Below, piece by piece: positions 47,225 through 58,332 of a DNA stretch of 64,000 bases. Where the stretch lies: contig OX326961.1 in assembly GCA_946800325.1 (NCBI GenBank), positions 8,410,655 through 8,474,654 on the forward strand, written 5' to 3'. This DNA comes from Luzula sylvatica (taxonomy: Eukaryota; Streptophyta; Magnoliopsida; Poales; Juncaceae). Made by a program: the position numbers and the translations under genes. Under the pieces are notes generated by a model. That model was not told the origin of the DNA, searched no databases, and saw only the letters and a program-made list of their open reading frames with translations. The stretch's first letter is position 1. Each line of letters begins with the position of its first letter.

Positions 47225-48309
47225 TTTATGTCATTGTGCTGTGTCTAATATATTTATTTATATGCCACGGGTCAACCCTGAATTATTGAGCATTAAAAGA
47301 AGTATATATCGGAAGTGAAATGTGTGAAACAAATGTTGCGTTTCAAAGCGAAAAAGAAATGAGATTAGTGGATTAAACTATGGGAATAATATTGATACGG
47401 TTAATAATTACAATATCTTAAGATCTTGCTAAATACAATGAAATGAAATATTATAATTTAAGTATCCAACAAGTGTTGTAGTTACACATATAAATTCTTG
47501 TATTAAATATTATAATTTATTAACTCTGTGTTTCGTCCTTCGACAAATGTTGTATTAAACATTTTATTCACATAATATTTTGAATATTAAATTCATTTTT
47601 ATAGAAATTTTCTATTATTTTTTCTCTTAGCTCGATGAGTACTTGACGAAAGTTCAGTGGTGGACTTCTTTAATAATATTGTGGTTTCTGAATTTTCTTA
47701 ATTGACATGTACATGCAATATAGTAATTCAATTCATATTTTCTTATAGATTTCGTCTTTTTCTATTACTTTTTTTCAATTGTTGCTTCTGACAGATTGAC
47801 AGATGTAAAGTAAAATTTTGAAAATGATACAAACACAAATCCAATATAGTAAATTCAATTCATATTTTAATTTGACTAAAATATTCCTGCAAGTCACAGA
47901 TTTGGAACTTATTTTAATTTTTTTGTTGGAGTGTTGATTATTTTTTTGGTGTTGTTTTTACCTTATTATGAGTTTCTTGGAAGGGCTTTTTCTTGCTTGC
48001 TCTTTCACTTTTGGGGAATTTTCGTCGACTTTTTCAAAAATGTGATGTTATTTGGAATTTGATTATTTTATTTTTTTCTTACTTGGTTGTTATTATATGG
48101 CTGAAGCAGATCTTTAATATTCATTTGTTTTGTTGCTTCATTGGTATATCGTGGCGACGCGTCCTCATTTGGTATTGGGAGAACGGGTATCTAATTTTTT
48201 TTTTTTTAAGTAGAAATAGAATCTGTGACTCGAAATAGGAAACACAAATATGGGATTTTTTTTTAGTGGTAATTATACTTTTAATTCAAATCGTTGTAGT
48301 CGGGTAGGT
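47225..48309. other. AT-rich spacer
   Basis: T-rich from 47920; open frame 47993-48238 is F/I/W-rich with no motif. Nothing supported. Confidence 0.45.
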
Positions 48310-48318
48310 ATTCGTCAA

Positions 48319-48491
48319 CAGTGGTGTTATACACCACGCACTATTTACCCGCTATCAACCACGCATGCCATATATACTTTATACACTACCATATATGCAT
48401 TATATTGACCGGTCAATTTCATCTGAGTTTCCAAAACTATTAACTGCGGGTCTTGTGCGGGTAGATTAGTGCGTGGTGTTTAACATTTTTG
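48319..48491. mobile_element. Small Mutator-like MITE
   Basis: 173 bp. A perfect 9-bp duplication ATTCGTCAA flanks it (48310-48318 and 48492-48500). Ends CAGTGGTGTTATACACCACG and (reverse complement) CAAAAATGTTAAACACCACG share CACCACGCACTA and TACCCGC. Non-coding. Confidence 0.88.
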
Positions 48492-48500
48492 ATTCGTCAA

Positions 48501-48985
48501 AAAACATTTGCGTGCCAGAGTAGCTCGTCAGGTTGAAGTTGAACCCTAAGTAAAATGGGAAGTGAGACTGTTAAATTTGTTTCATAAACTATTACTTTAT
48601 TTAACTGCAGCTTGGTGTGATGGACTCATGCTACATTGTGTAGGATCAAAGGGCAATTTATTTTTTGAAGCTTACCATTGAAGTGATCGATGAGTATTGA
48701 ACTTATCGCATCGATGATTGGTCTGTCTTGGATTTTTCAATTGATGTGTCGATGTCGCAGTTCATGATACTTTCATCCCATTTCAAAGCATTTGTGGGTC
48801 AAATTTCTTATTCTGTTAAATAGCTTTTTCATGTGAAATTTCTAAGCATTTGTATTTTGTACATACCTCACAATCAATAGTAGTAGAAGTTTAACAACGT
48901 TGTTGAGTAGCATTGATGTAAAAGAAACAAGTAGGAATTCTCCCCTCCCATTAATTTTAGAATACAAGAGATATGGTGAGGCCAC
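48501..48985. other. Spacer with gene-like composition, no recognised product
   Basis: GC content is somewhat higher and an AG-bounded segment (CTGCAG|CTTGGTGTGATGG at ~48608) looks exon-like, but no frame gives a recognisable protein. Confidence 0.3.
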
Positions 48986-48989
48986 GTCG

Positions 48990-49075
48990 ACGACACTGTT
49001 CACCCGATACTGTTCGGTACTGTTCACCTAACACTGTTCGACCGAGTACTGTTCATACCCGTTACTGTTCACGTT
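48990..49075. repeat. ACTGTTC(A/G) short interspersed repeat
   Basis: (T)ACTGTTCA/G occurs six times in ~85 bp (ACACTGTTCACCCG, ATACTGTTCGG, TACTGTTCACC, ACACTGTTCGACC, GTACTGTTCAT, TTACTGTTCACG), followed by a T run (49075-49096). Confidence 0.85.
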
Positions 49076-49096
49076 TTTTTTTTTTTTTTTTTTTTT

Positions 49097-49763
49097 GAAT
49101 TTTATTTTATTTGACATATATCTTGTGTTCTAAATAAAATATTTGAATTTTTCATCGTATTAATAAATACGTCTTGTGTTATGTCTTGTGTTCTAAATAA
49201 AATATTTGAATTTAATAAAATACTATTCACACAAATACTTTTTGTTAGCCTCAGCTGGTATTATTATTTTTTTTTTGTTTATTATAACAATTTTGATTGG
49301 TACCAACCTGCGTTTTTTTGTCCTTATTATAATATTTTTTATTGGTACCAAGCTGCGTCTTTTATGTTTTTTTGTTTGTCTTTTTCAGAATTTTATTTTA
49401 TTTGACATGTTTTGTATTCTAAATAAAACATTTGAATTTTTCTTTTGGAACATATGATATGTTTTGAGGAGGAAAAAAAATTGCATTTATTGCATAGTAC
49501 TTGTGACACTATTTATGAAAATTACTTTTGTTTTATACTTGTAATATTTTAGATAAAATTATTATTTTATGATCATAACACATTTTGAAAAATCGCAGCG
49601 AAGCACGAGAAATATTTCTATTTTCTTATCAAATAATATATCAAATAATATATCCCGCAGCGAAATAATATATCAAATAATATATCAAATTATTATTTTT
49701 GTTAATTATATTATTTATTTTCAAATAATATATCCCGCAGCGAAGCGCGGGCTATATTCCTAG
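49097..49763 (+). mobile_element. Helitron 3' portion with CTAG terminus
   Basis: The terminus CCCGCAGCGAAGCGCGGG (hairpin), CTATATTC, CTAG (49760-49763) then T is canonical. Upstream, CCCGCAGCGAA and TCGCAGCGAAGCACG appear twice more (~49655 and ~49604), as duplicated ends. TCTAAATAAAATATTTGAAT occurs at ~49131, ~49193 and with changes at ~49418. No RepHel coding region; non-autonomous. Confidence 0.75.
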
Positions 49764-49771
49764 TTATCTTA

Positions 49772-51416
49772 GGGGCTGTTTGGCACAAGGAATTTTGAGA
49801 CGAACCGGATTTTTTAATTCCGCTCAATTGACATTCTCTGTTTGGTTGTCATGTACGTGAAAGAATGAGAAGATGCTCCACTTTTTTCTTCTACTAAGAT
49901 TCTCCATTTTGACGCTCGCAGAAAAGCTGGAGCGAAAATTTCCCGCAAAATCTCTTGGCGCTAATAATACCCATAAATACCTTCTCTCTCCTCTCTCCTC
50001 TCTCCAATCCCTAATCTTCGCACAGAACCCTTCTCTCCTCTCTTTCAGTAGGCTGCCTCCTCTTCATTTCCGTGTGTGTGTCTCTACCTTCTCTCGACAT
50101 GTTCTTTTAATCGAATCCCTTCAATGGCCTCGCCTCTCCTTTCAGGCATGTATGTATGTACGTGTGTTTTTTCTGATTGAAAATCCTTCTTTGAATTCTT
50201 GTCTGATTTGTTAGAAGAAATAGTCTTACATCTCAGGTTGAGTAATTATATTTCTTGATTGAACGTTTTGAGTAATTATGAGTATAGGTATGTAGTAGTT
50301 TTGGCTACTGGGTCTTGATTTGGCTACTGATTTTAATCTCTCCTATTTGTGTTTATTCTCCTTCTATTTCATGGCTTGTGCACGATTTGTGTCAAATATT
50401 CTCTTCATGGTTCATTGATTCTTAATTTGAGCCAAATTGATGTATTTGTTGGTTAAATTGATCATATATCTCTACGAGGTATGATGTATATATATTCTAT
50501 TTAGCTCTGATAAGTTTTTGTTTCATTTAATTTGGGGCTTATGCATATATTCAATTTGCTTTTGTTTTATTTGGGGCTGATGAACATGTACACTTGATGC
50601 ATATATTCAATTTGGGACTGATGAACAAGTACACTCTATTCATATATGTGTGTTTGTTTTATTTTATCATCATCCGTTTAATTTTTTTTTTCTGATGAAT
50701 TGTGTATTTGTCCTTGTTTGGAGATGAATTAGAGTGACATGGTTTTGTGAAAGACAAAGTGATACCAACATGAATTAGAGTAATCAATATCTTACTGGTA
50801 TATTTGATTTTGTTTCGGTCTTTGTTATGCTGATAAGTGAAATTTATTTGATGTCATTTCGATCTCTATTGCAGGATATTCTATCAATTGGCTTAAAAAA
50901 TCGGATCAATATATGTGTGAATGAGAATTGAATGAGTCATATATTCGAAAAATGTGATTTATAATTGTATATTATTCATAACTAAGCTTTGATTTTTTTT
51001 TGCAAATTAATAGATATTAACCATAATTTTGTGGTGTTTTTTTTTTTACTAAACATTTAAAGAATTGTTATACAATTTTTATTATATTTTGATTGTGCTT
51101 TAATATGATTTAGACTATGATCATGTTATTTTTTTTAGAATATAAAATAACATAATTTATTGAGAAAGTAAGAGATTAATTAAACATAATATATGATGAA
51201 TTATAATTTTAAACACTCATAACTAATTGTAATTATTTTCATCATAACTATATCATAATTCTGTTTTTTTCGAACAACCAAACAAAAAATTATACTTTCC
51301 AGCATTTTATAATTTAGACATCCAAACAAACTGTGGAATTAATAATTCCAGAACTTTTTTCTCCTCCACCTTATAATCCGATTCCACTCTACTAATTCCG
51401 CTTGCCAAACGGCCCC
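49772..51416. mobile_element. Harbinger-like element, 1645 bp
   Basis: Ends GGGGCTGTTTGGCACAAGG and (reverse complement) GGGGCCGTTTGGCAAGCGG, flanked by TTA at 49769-49771 and 51417-51419, the 3-bp duplication of PIF/Harbinger elements. The left part (49960-50160) has CCCATAAATACC (TATA-like) then a strongly CT-rich leader, so it may carry a promoter and 5' leader, either its own or captured. No transposase or Myb-like ORF is visible, so it is non-autonomous. It inserted 8 bp after a Helitron end. Confidence 0.9.
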
Positions 51417-51419
51417 TTA

Positions 51420-53470
51420 AAGAGAGAATACATACCAACTATTCTTGGTCGTAGTTCCGAGCCACGTATTTACTATTTACTACACTGCGAGGAAGCACAC
51501 ACAGCGGAGTCTTCCATGGAGGTGAGTGTAATGGTCAAGCGGGAAAAGTAATTTGGACACATGCAACCTACAGCTGGCCTTAGCTTGATTTTTGTTGTCA
51601 TAATTTACATACACGTGTCATAGTCAATTAACATCCTATATGGGCTTTTTTAGAGATGGTTTTTTTTTAATGTTTGTTTTATTGAGCTGGATTTATAGGC
51701 CAAAAATTGTTGGGCCTTTTTTTAATGAAATTTTTTCTCAAAAGCAATTTTTTTTATTTTTTTATTTCTGAACAAACTGAGATTTTTTGAAATATGCATT
51801 ATTACTATTTTTTTTTGTAGTTGCTATTTTGTGCATTGGGATGAAAAAAAAGGACCAATGGTCTTTTTGGACAGTTTTGCTTAATATCAATGAGCTTTTT
51901 TTTATTTTTTCTTTTTTCACTCAACATAATGTTGCCTTTTTTTTTAGGTATTTCGAAGTTCAAAGTACGTTAAATATAGGGCCTTTTTTTCATTTCAGGA
52001 TGCTCTAGAAAGATTTGAAGCTGTATTCAAGTTACAAATATATGTACATTTTGTTGGAATACAAATATATTGTGTTCATATGTTGTCAGTGAATTGATAA
52101 AAAGGGCTATGATATGCGTGTTAATATAGTTGGAACTTATGTTTTCTTCAGCCTGCTACAAAAAAATGCGGCAGTGTTCTGCCTTTTTTTGGACTATTAA
52201 AGTATATTAAGAGGTTCATTATAATTTTTTCTTTTTAAGCTCTGAATTTATTTTTATTTTTTTTAAGTTCAAAAGTTGTTAAAAATCAGGCTATTGGTGT
52301 GTTATGCTGGGACCATTGGGCCGTTATATCATTGGGCTCATGGCAATTCATTTTTTTCTTACTTAAATTTTCTTTTTTTTTCAAATTATGTACTGCATTC
52401 TGTCATTTCGGGAAGTGTCGTACAAGTTTTTGAAGTCCTATTCGAGTTCACAATTTTTTTTAGCTATGAATATATTTTATTTTATTTTTCAAAATTTGAA
52501 ATTTGTAAAAAGTAGTCTTTTGTTTTTATTTTTCTGGGACTGTTGGGTCGTGGTACTTCTGGGCCTTTTTTTTTGTGGACAGTAATTTTTCTTTTTTTTT
52601 CAAAGTTTGAAATGTGTTAAATGGCTGGCATTTACTCATTTTGAGAAGTCGCATACAAATTCTTGATGTTGCATTGTCTTCGTAATACTAATATGTTCAC
52701 ATTTTGTTGCAATGTAATTATGTACGTCGATACAAAAAAAATATGAAATAGCCAGATATCTTATGATATAAATTATAATCACTGCTATTGTCAAAACTTC
52801 ACATTTCTAAATAAATGTAATACGTGAACGTGAGACCATTATTTTCCGTTTATTAATACTTCATAATTATAAATAAGAGAGACGATTTTTTTTTTTTTTT
52901 GCAATAATATTCTAGCAACAGATCTATGTCAAGCTTCGTTCTCTAGTTGTTGTAGAGCTTCTTTTATAGATGTTAAATCTTCAAAAATTAAGGAAATAAA
53001 ATTAGTCGAGAACAATAACTATCCCTATTCTGATAAATTAACTACAAAAAGAACTTTGTGAAAATCAATAAAATCCAAATCTGAAAAAAGCCAAATCAAT
53101 AAAATATCTATGAACAAAATCAAATTACCAAATGTAACAAATAAACTAAAAAAAATAAATTCTAAAAATCAGGAAATAATAGTAATATTAATTTCTGAAA
53201 ATTTGAAAAGAGCAACGAATAACAGTAAAATAAGATGGATTAACAAACGTCCTCAAGTTCCAGCAAAAAATTTCAAGAAACAACATAAAAGTTCATTAAA
53301 CAAAATAAATTACAAAAAGTTCATGCTAGTTTCATACAAAACCAAACCTAGGGTTAGTGTGGGTGTGAGATTTGTTTTAAGAGAATGTGTACGTGACTTA
53401 CTTGTGTGAATGGGTGTGAGCATGGTTGATGGTTGTGATGTGCATAATAGGTTGAAAGCTATGGATGTGA
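51420..53470. other. T-rich region, no recognised gene
   Basis: Long T-runs and GGGCC(A/T)TTTTTT phrases recur between 51650 and 52620, perhaps a decayed repeat of ~250-bp modules (each with TTGAAG/TTGATG...ACAAAT). The 99-codon K/N-rich frame at 53110-53409 has no motif and reflects AT composition. Confidence 0.4.
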
Positions 53471-53701
53471 GTCGACAGATATAGGGTGCATAATAAATAG
53501 GATGTGCATGACATGTGACTATGTGAGAGTTGTTAACTGGACATGGAGTCGACAGATATAGGGTGCATAATAAATATGATGTGCATGACATGTGACTATG
53601 TGAGAGTTGTTAACTGGACATGGAGTCGACAGATATAGGGTGCATAATAAATAGGATGTGCATGACATGTGACTATGTGAGAGTTGTTAACTGGACATGG
53701 A
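53471..53701. repeat. 77-bp tandem repeat, 3 copies
   Basis: GTCGACAGATATAGGGTGCA starts copies at 53471, 53548 and 53625; the array ends with GTTAACAG at 53702. Copies differ by only one or two bases in most of their length, so expansion is recent. Minus-strand frames across it show the repeated peptide NNSHIVTCHAHPIYYAPYIC, an artefact of the 77-bp unit. Confidence 0.95.
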
Positions 53702-55889
53702 GTTAACAGAGCTCGGATCCAGATGGAAACGTGTGGAGTCACAAGAAAGGTTGGATTAACAATAACATAGTGGTGTATTGACATCACCGAGAATATTTTT
53801 TTTTTGTCAATATTTGCCTATTTGGGAGAAGAATATAATTTCTCTTTTGTTAGCGGGTTTGGGTCTGAGGTATGTAACTATGTTTATTAAAGGGTAGTTT
53901 GGTCAATAAATTTAATTAATTTTAAAATTCAGAATTTTTGTTTAATTTAATGTTAATTCAATTATGTGGATAAATTTGATATTTTGTAGATTTAGTGAGA
54001 ATAAATTTGATATTAATTGAGTTTAGTAGAGATAAATATAATATTAACAATTTATTAGGGATAAATATGTCATTTATGAATTATAGGAGAAATTGCCCAC
54101 CAAAAAAAAAATACGTTGGATCCATTAATTATTCTTACGTGCAAATAAACTAATCATTGCTTTCTTTTTTTTCTAATAATAATATTGTAAAAAATATAAT
54201 ATAAATTATCTATTATACAATCTTAAAAAATAAAAATGCATAAAAACATTAATTATTATATGCATAAGTATAATTAATCCATAATTTATGTTTTCACTTT
54301 CAAGACACATTTCACTAATTTTAATTTGTTGTTCTCGCGCATTCAATTTGTGCATAATCATATATATATCCCCATTGCCCTCTTTCTCAATAGAGAAATT
54401 ATCTGTTAAAATATCTCTGTTTCTGAAATCTCCTCAAAACAAAAAAAAAAAATCTCTTTTGATTAATCTTGTATCGTTGCTTGATTACTTGTTTGTTTGT
54501 GTAGAGTTTTGTATAGCTCAATCTCATCAAAATAGTTATTAAACGGCTTAGATAAATATGTCAATTTTGTGGCTTGATGAAACGGCCACACTAAAAAATA
54601 CCAATATATATATATGTAAGTACATCAAAGAACATTTATTATATAATAATTTTAATTTTTATATATAGTTATTTAATTGTAATGTTTATATTATTTGTTT
54701 CATTGGAAGGATGGACTTGCTATGGTCTTTTAATTCTCTGTGAAGGGTGACAATAATCCTTTTTATTGTTAAATTATTAAATTATCAAGGGGTATCTAGA
54801 AAAAAGGATATAATCAATTTCTTTAATCCTTTAATAATTTAATTGTATTAATTAATGATTTTTTATAGTTTACCATCTAATTTGGGCGAATGTTAAAACA
54901 GAAACAATAAAGGATTTAGCATATACTATGGCTCGATTCAATAAAAAAAAGGGGACTCTTTCGTTAATTATTACATGGTCAGGGTTTTTTCTAAAAATTT
55001 CAAGCACTTTTGGTCCATAAATTTCATGCTTAAAATGGGTCGAAAGATTCAAGCTTTGTATGGTACATACTCTTGTCTTGTCTGCCTTATCCGGTTCCTA
55101 CATACTCTGGTTTGCTTGATCTTTTTACGCTAATTAGAACTACCCATTGATTTAAGTGAGACTTTATTATACCTTTTTACGCTAAAGTAATTAATTCGGA
55201 TTATATTTATTTGAGTTATGGCCAATTGTACCTAATTGATGTCCGGTTGAATATTCCAGGGACTGTAAAGAATACAAGGAAGGTTTGGCAAATATAAACT
55301 GAAGAAATGGAAACATGTGTCAACGTCAAGCATTGATTTCTCAATGTATGCAAGAAAACGACTTCTTAGTTTAGGATTAATCGAACTAATTTGTGCGACT
55401 AAAAATAGGAATTATAGGATTGAGGATTGGGTGTGAATGAAATTGTGTTTATGGTTAGTGTCAAATACAATGGACCAATGATTGTTTATAGGATTGAGGA
55501 TTGGGTGTGAATGAATTTGTCAACTATTCTTGTAATTTTCATCTTATGTTGCAAATTGATACCAATTTTACAATGAATATGCTATGCAAATTATCAGGCA
55601 TTATGCAATCTCTCTCATTTATTTAATTTATATCAATTTAATAAATTTGTATTGAATTTGATTAAATTTATAAGTTGGTACTAGTGAATACAAAAAATCA
55701 TTTAAATATTAATTTTACGATTTCAACACAATGCAACTCAAAATGTATTTAAAAATTATTACCAACTAAATATTGCATCACAAAATGAGTGAACATTTAT
55801 CTCAATTTCAGTATTCATTTTTTCATTTTTTCATTCATTTGAATTGTAAATATAAGTTCCAAAAATACACATGTGGCACCTGAAACATT
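53702..55889. other. AT-rich spacer
   Basis: GGATTGAGGATTGGGTGTGA occurs at ~55417 and ~55491 (~75 bp offset). TTAATCC/AATAATTTAATTG-rich part near 54760-54850. No gene recognised. Confidence 0.45.
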
Positions 55890-56705
55890 CTCCGCTTTTT
55901 TTTATATCTGTTTGATTTGAATTAAAAAGTACTAACAAAATAAATAATTAAGGGAGGGGATAGTTGGGGAATATTTGCCAGGCGGAGTATGAAACAGAAA
56001 CTCTGCATATATAGTTCCGATATCCCATTTACCTTCTTTCTCTTCCTCTTTCTTGCTCTCGTCTGTAATTCTGTATGCTCATTTTTTGTTGACTTCAGAA
56101 AAATTACCTCATAATCTCACTTTGTTATTCAATGTAGCTAGATTTCAGAAAAAATACATAAATATCATATGTATTTCGAAAAAAGAAACATGTCCAGCTC
56201 TTCATATTTGTTTCTCATCCAACGTTATTGCACATCCATTCACATTTTTATGCACACACATAACACCAGAAAACTTAGTATAGCACTTGAACTTGGTATA
56301 AAAATCACTGCGTGCCACCATTGATATCAATTAACTCCAGCTATCAATGCACACACCAAAACATAAAGTAAATATTCGAGCTTAGTATAGCAATTGAGAT
56401 CTCAAATTAAAAACAAAAAATAAAGAAGCTACTTATCTGATTTGTTTATTAGTGTCTTAAAAAATATAACAAGAAAAATGAGATTAATGAGAAAGAAAAA
56501 ATAGAATATAGTGAGAGATGTTTTGGAGAAGATGGGTAGGAGAGAGAAGGTGTTCATAATAAAAAAAAAGTTGTTTTTTTTTCCTCCCACTATTCCAACT
56601 CTTAATTATTTTGTTAATACTTTATAACTCAAATTAAACAGATATAAAAAAAAACGGAGATTGATAGTCCGCCTAGTTCTATTTAGGCAGAGTTTGAATC
56701 TCCGC
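55890..56705. mobile_element. Inverted-repeat element with CGGAG motifs
   Basis: Left CTCCGCTTTTTTTTATATCTG and right (reverse complement) CTCCGTTTTTTTTTATATCT pair, continuing through TTTGA(T/A)TTGA(A/G)TTA(A/T)AAAGTA(C/T)TAACAAAATAA. The right side continues outward with GGCGGACT and CTCTGCC...GCGGAGA stems; the left outer part is missing or decayed. CT-rich leader-like sequence (56025-56062) lies inside. No target duplication seen. Motif style links it to 22323-24345 and 58333-59959. Confidence 0.65.
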
Positions 56706-57001
56706 AAAATACATTTTCCAAACAAACTTCACCTCATGGCTATTTCGTTAATAATTTCGAAAATAATAATACATCGAGTGTGCAAATAATTTCGAAAATA
56801 TATGAAGCAATCGAATATAAAATATAGATAAACCCACAATTATATAAATTGAAGAAATACAAGATAACCATGTACATCTAGTGATTATAAAAGTGTGAGC
56901 ACATAAAAGCAGCATAGCTCAATTTTTTATATATTCCAAGGATATGAATTTTTTGCTGCTTTTAAAAGTGCGGTTTTGGATTGTAATAACAAAAGGGGTT
57001 C

Positions 57002-57262
57002 AGCCACCCAACTCCAAAAAAACATCTTGATGAAATGACAATAATAGATCAAACGAGTTGATTAGTACTATTAATTAATTTAGTTAATAATTTAATTAAC
57101 CGTTTAACTGAATTACCACGTTAATTAACATATATTAATATTAACATATTATAAATTATTTATGTGTCAATTAATATTTAATCGAGTCAATTAAAAAAAC
57201 TAATTAATTCACTTAACTCATTTTTGTCATTTCATCAACACCGTTTTGGAGTTTGGGAGGCC
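57002..57262. mobile_element. Inverted-repeat MITE
   Basis: Left CCCAACTCCAAAAAAACATC then TTGATGAAATGACA, right (reverse complement) CCCAAACTCCAAAACGGTGT then TGATGAAATGACA. The interior is TTAATTAA-rich. No clear flanking duplication. Confidence 0.65.
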
Positions 57263-57479
57263 AAGTATATTTTTCCACAAAAAGTATATACAGCAGGAAT
57301 TAATCTCCCGATTTGTTACCGAAATCTGATGTGGAGTAATGATTTGCTCGGTATGCCACCTCATCAGAAACATTTTCCCTATTTTGGAATTAACGCTTTC
57401 TCCTTCTGATATTTTCTTTAGCATGAATCCTTTAATGGCGTTGGCAAGATCTTCTTTTATCTTGATCTGAACATCACCA

Positions 57480-58044
57480 AACTGATTATTTTTCTTTTTT
57501 CCCTATTCCGCCCAATTCCTCTTCTTCAGATCTTCTCTGTTCCGCCAGGCTCCTCTTCTTCATTAGCTAAGGGTTCCTATTCCGCCCGAAGACCTTCCGT
57601 CAGATCTTCTCAGTAGAACCCAATTCCTCTTTAGTTGTTTTCTTGGTTGAGCTTCAGTGAAACCCAATTTCGCCATGATTATTCTCAGCAAAGGGACCCT
57701 TTCCGCCCAAATACTTGAAGCTGTTTCTTTTCTCGATTGAGCTTCACTTTCCAAGGTAAATTAAATTTTGGTCGGAGTCTTGTTAATCTAGATTAAATTT
57801 TTTTCACAAAAATAACTTTAGCAGTACATCTTGTCTTTTAATGTAGGTGCCAAAAAAAATCAAAACTACATTTCAAGTTTTTCTAAACGGGAACATTTGC
57901 AACAAAGTTGCTAATTTGGTAGACACTAGCGGTGAAAGTTATTATAAGGTAATGAGTTTATTAGTCGCGCTTGAAGAAGAGTTTCGCGGGTCTTCAATTG
58001 CTACAGACGTTATTACAAAACATATTATGAAGTTGTTGATTTGA
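57480..58044 (+). pseudogene. Leader plus exon of an unidentified gene
   Basis: A leader-like segment with TTCCGCCC repeated four times (57505-57700) ends at CCAAG|GTAAAT (donor at 57756). After a 91-bp intron ending TGTAG, exon 57847-58044 reads VPKKIKTTFQVFLNGNICNK, VANLVDTSGESYYKVMSLLV, ALEEEFRGSSIATDVITKHI, MKLLI then stop. Composition is that of a real protein C-terminus. There is no ATG; joined in frame to the leader it meets a TGA just upstream. I do not recognise the family. It may be a captured 3' exon or a small gene whose start I missed. Confidence 0.45.
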
Positions 58045-58323
58045 CGTTATTCCTGGCTAGATTCATTTTCGAATCATTAATATCTTTTGGTCGAAAAGGT
58101 ATGGACTAAAAGAATAGTAGTTGCAAAAAATTGTAAGAAGAAAAAAAAAGTTTTATTTTTAAGCTTCAGTTTTATAATATAGACATATATTGACTATTTT
58201 CTTGTAATTTTTTTTTTTTTTTTTTGTCAATGAGGTGTTGCCCGCCCTAAGTGTTCGTGTGCTTGGGACTCGAGACAATTTTCTGCTCTATATTGATCAT
58301 ATGTCATGGCCAAGTCCATTCGA
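58045..58323. other. AT-rich spacer
   Basis: Two T/A runs; nothing recognised. Confidence 0.5.
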
Positions 58324-58332
58324 TTTTTTTTA

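Noticed and set aside
49873..50214. 113-codon frame inside the Harbinger-like element
   Set aside because: Lies over a TATA-like box and CT-rich leader; not a transposase.
53110..53409. 99-codon K/N-rich frame
   Set aside because: AT-driven composition, no motif, no splice or promoter context.
53471..53701. CRISPR-like regular repeat
   Set aside because: Three contiguous 77-bp copies without unique spacers, in a eukaryotic context.
53310..53787. Minus-strand frames with a repeated NNSHIVTCHAHPIYY peptide
   Set aside because: Artefact of the 77-bp tandem repeat.
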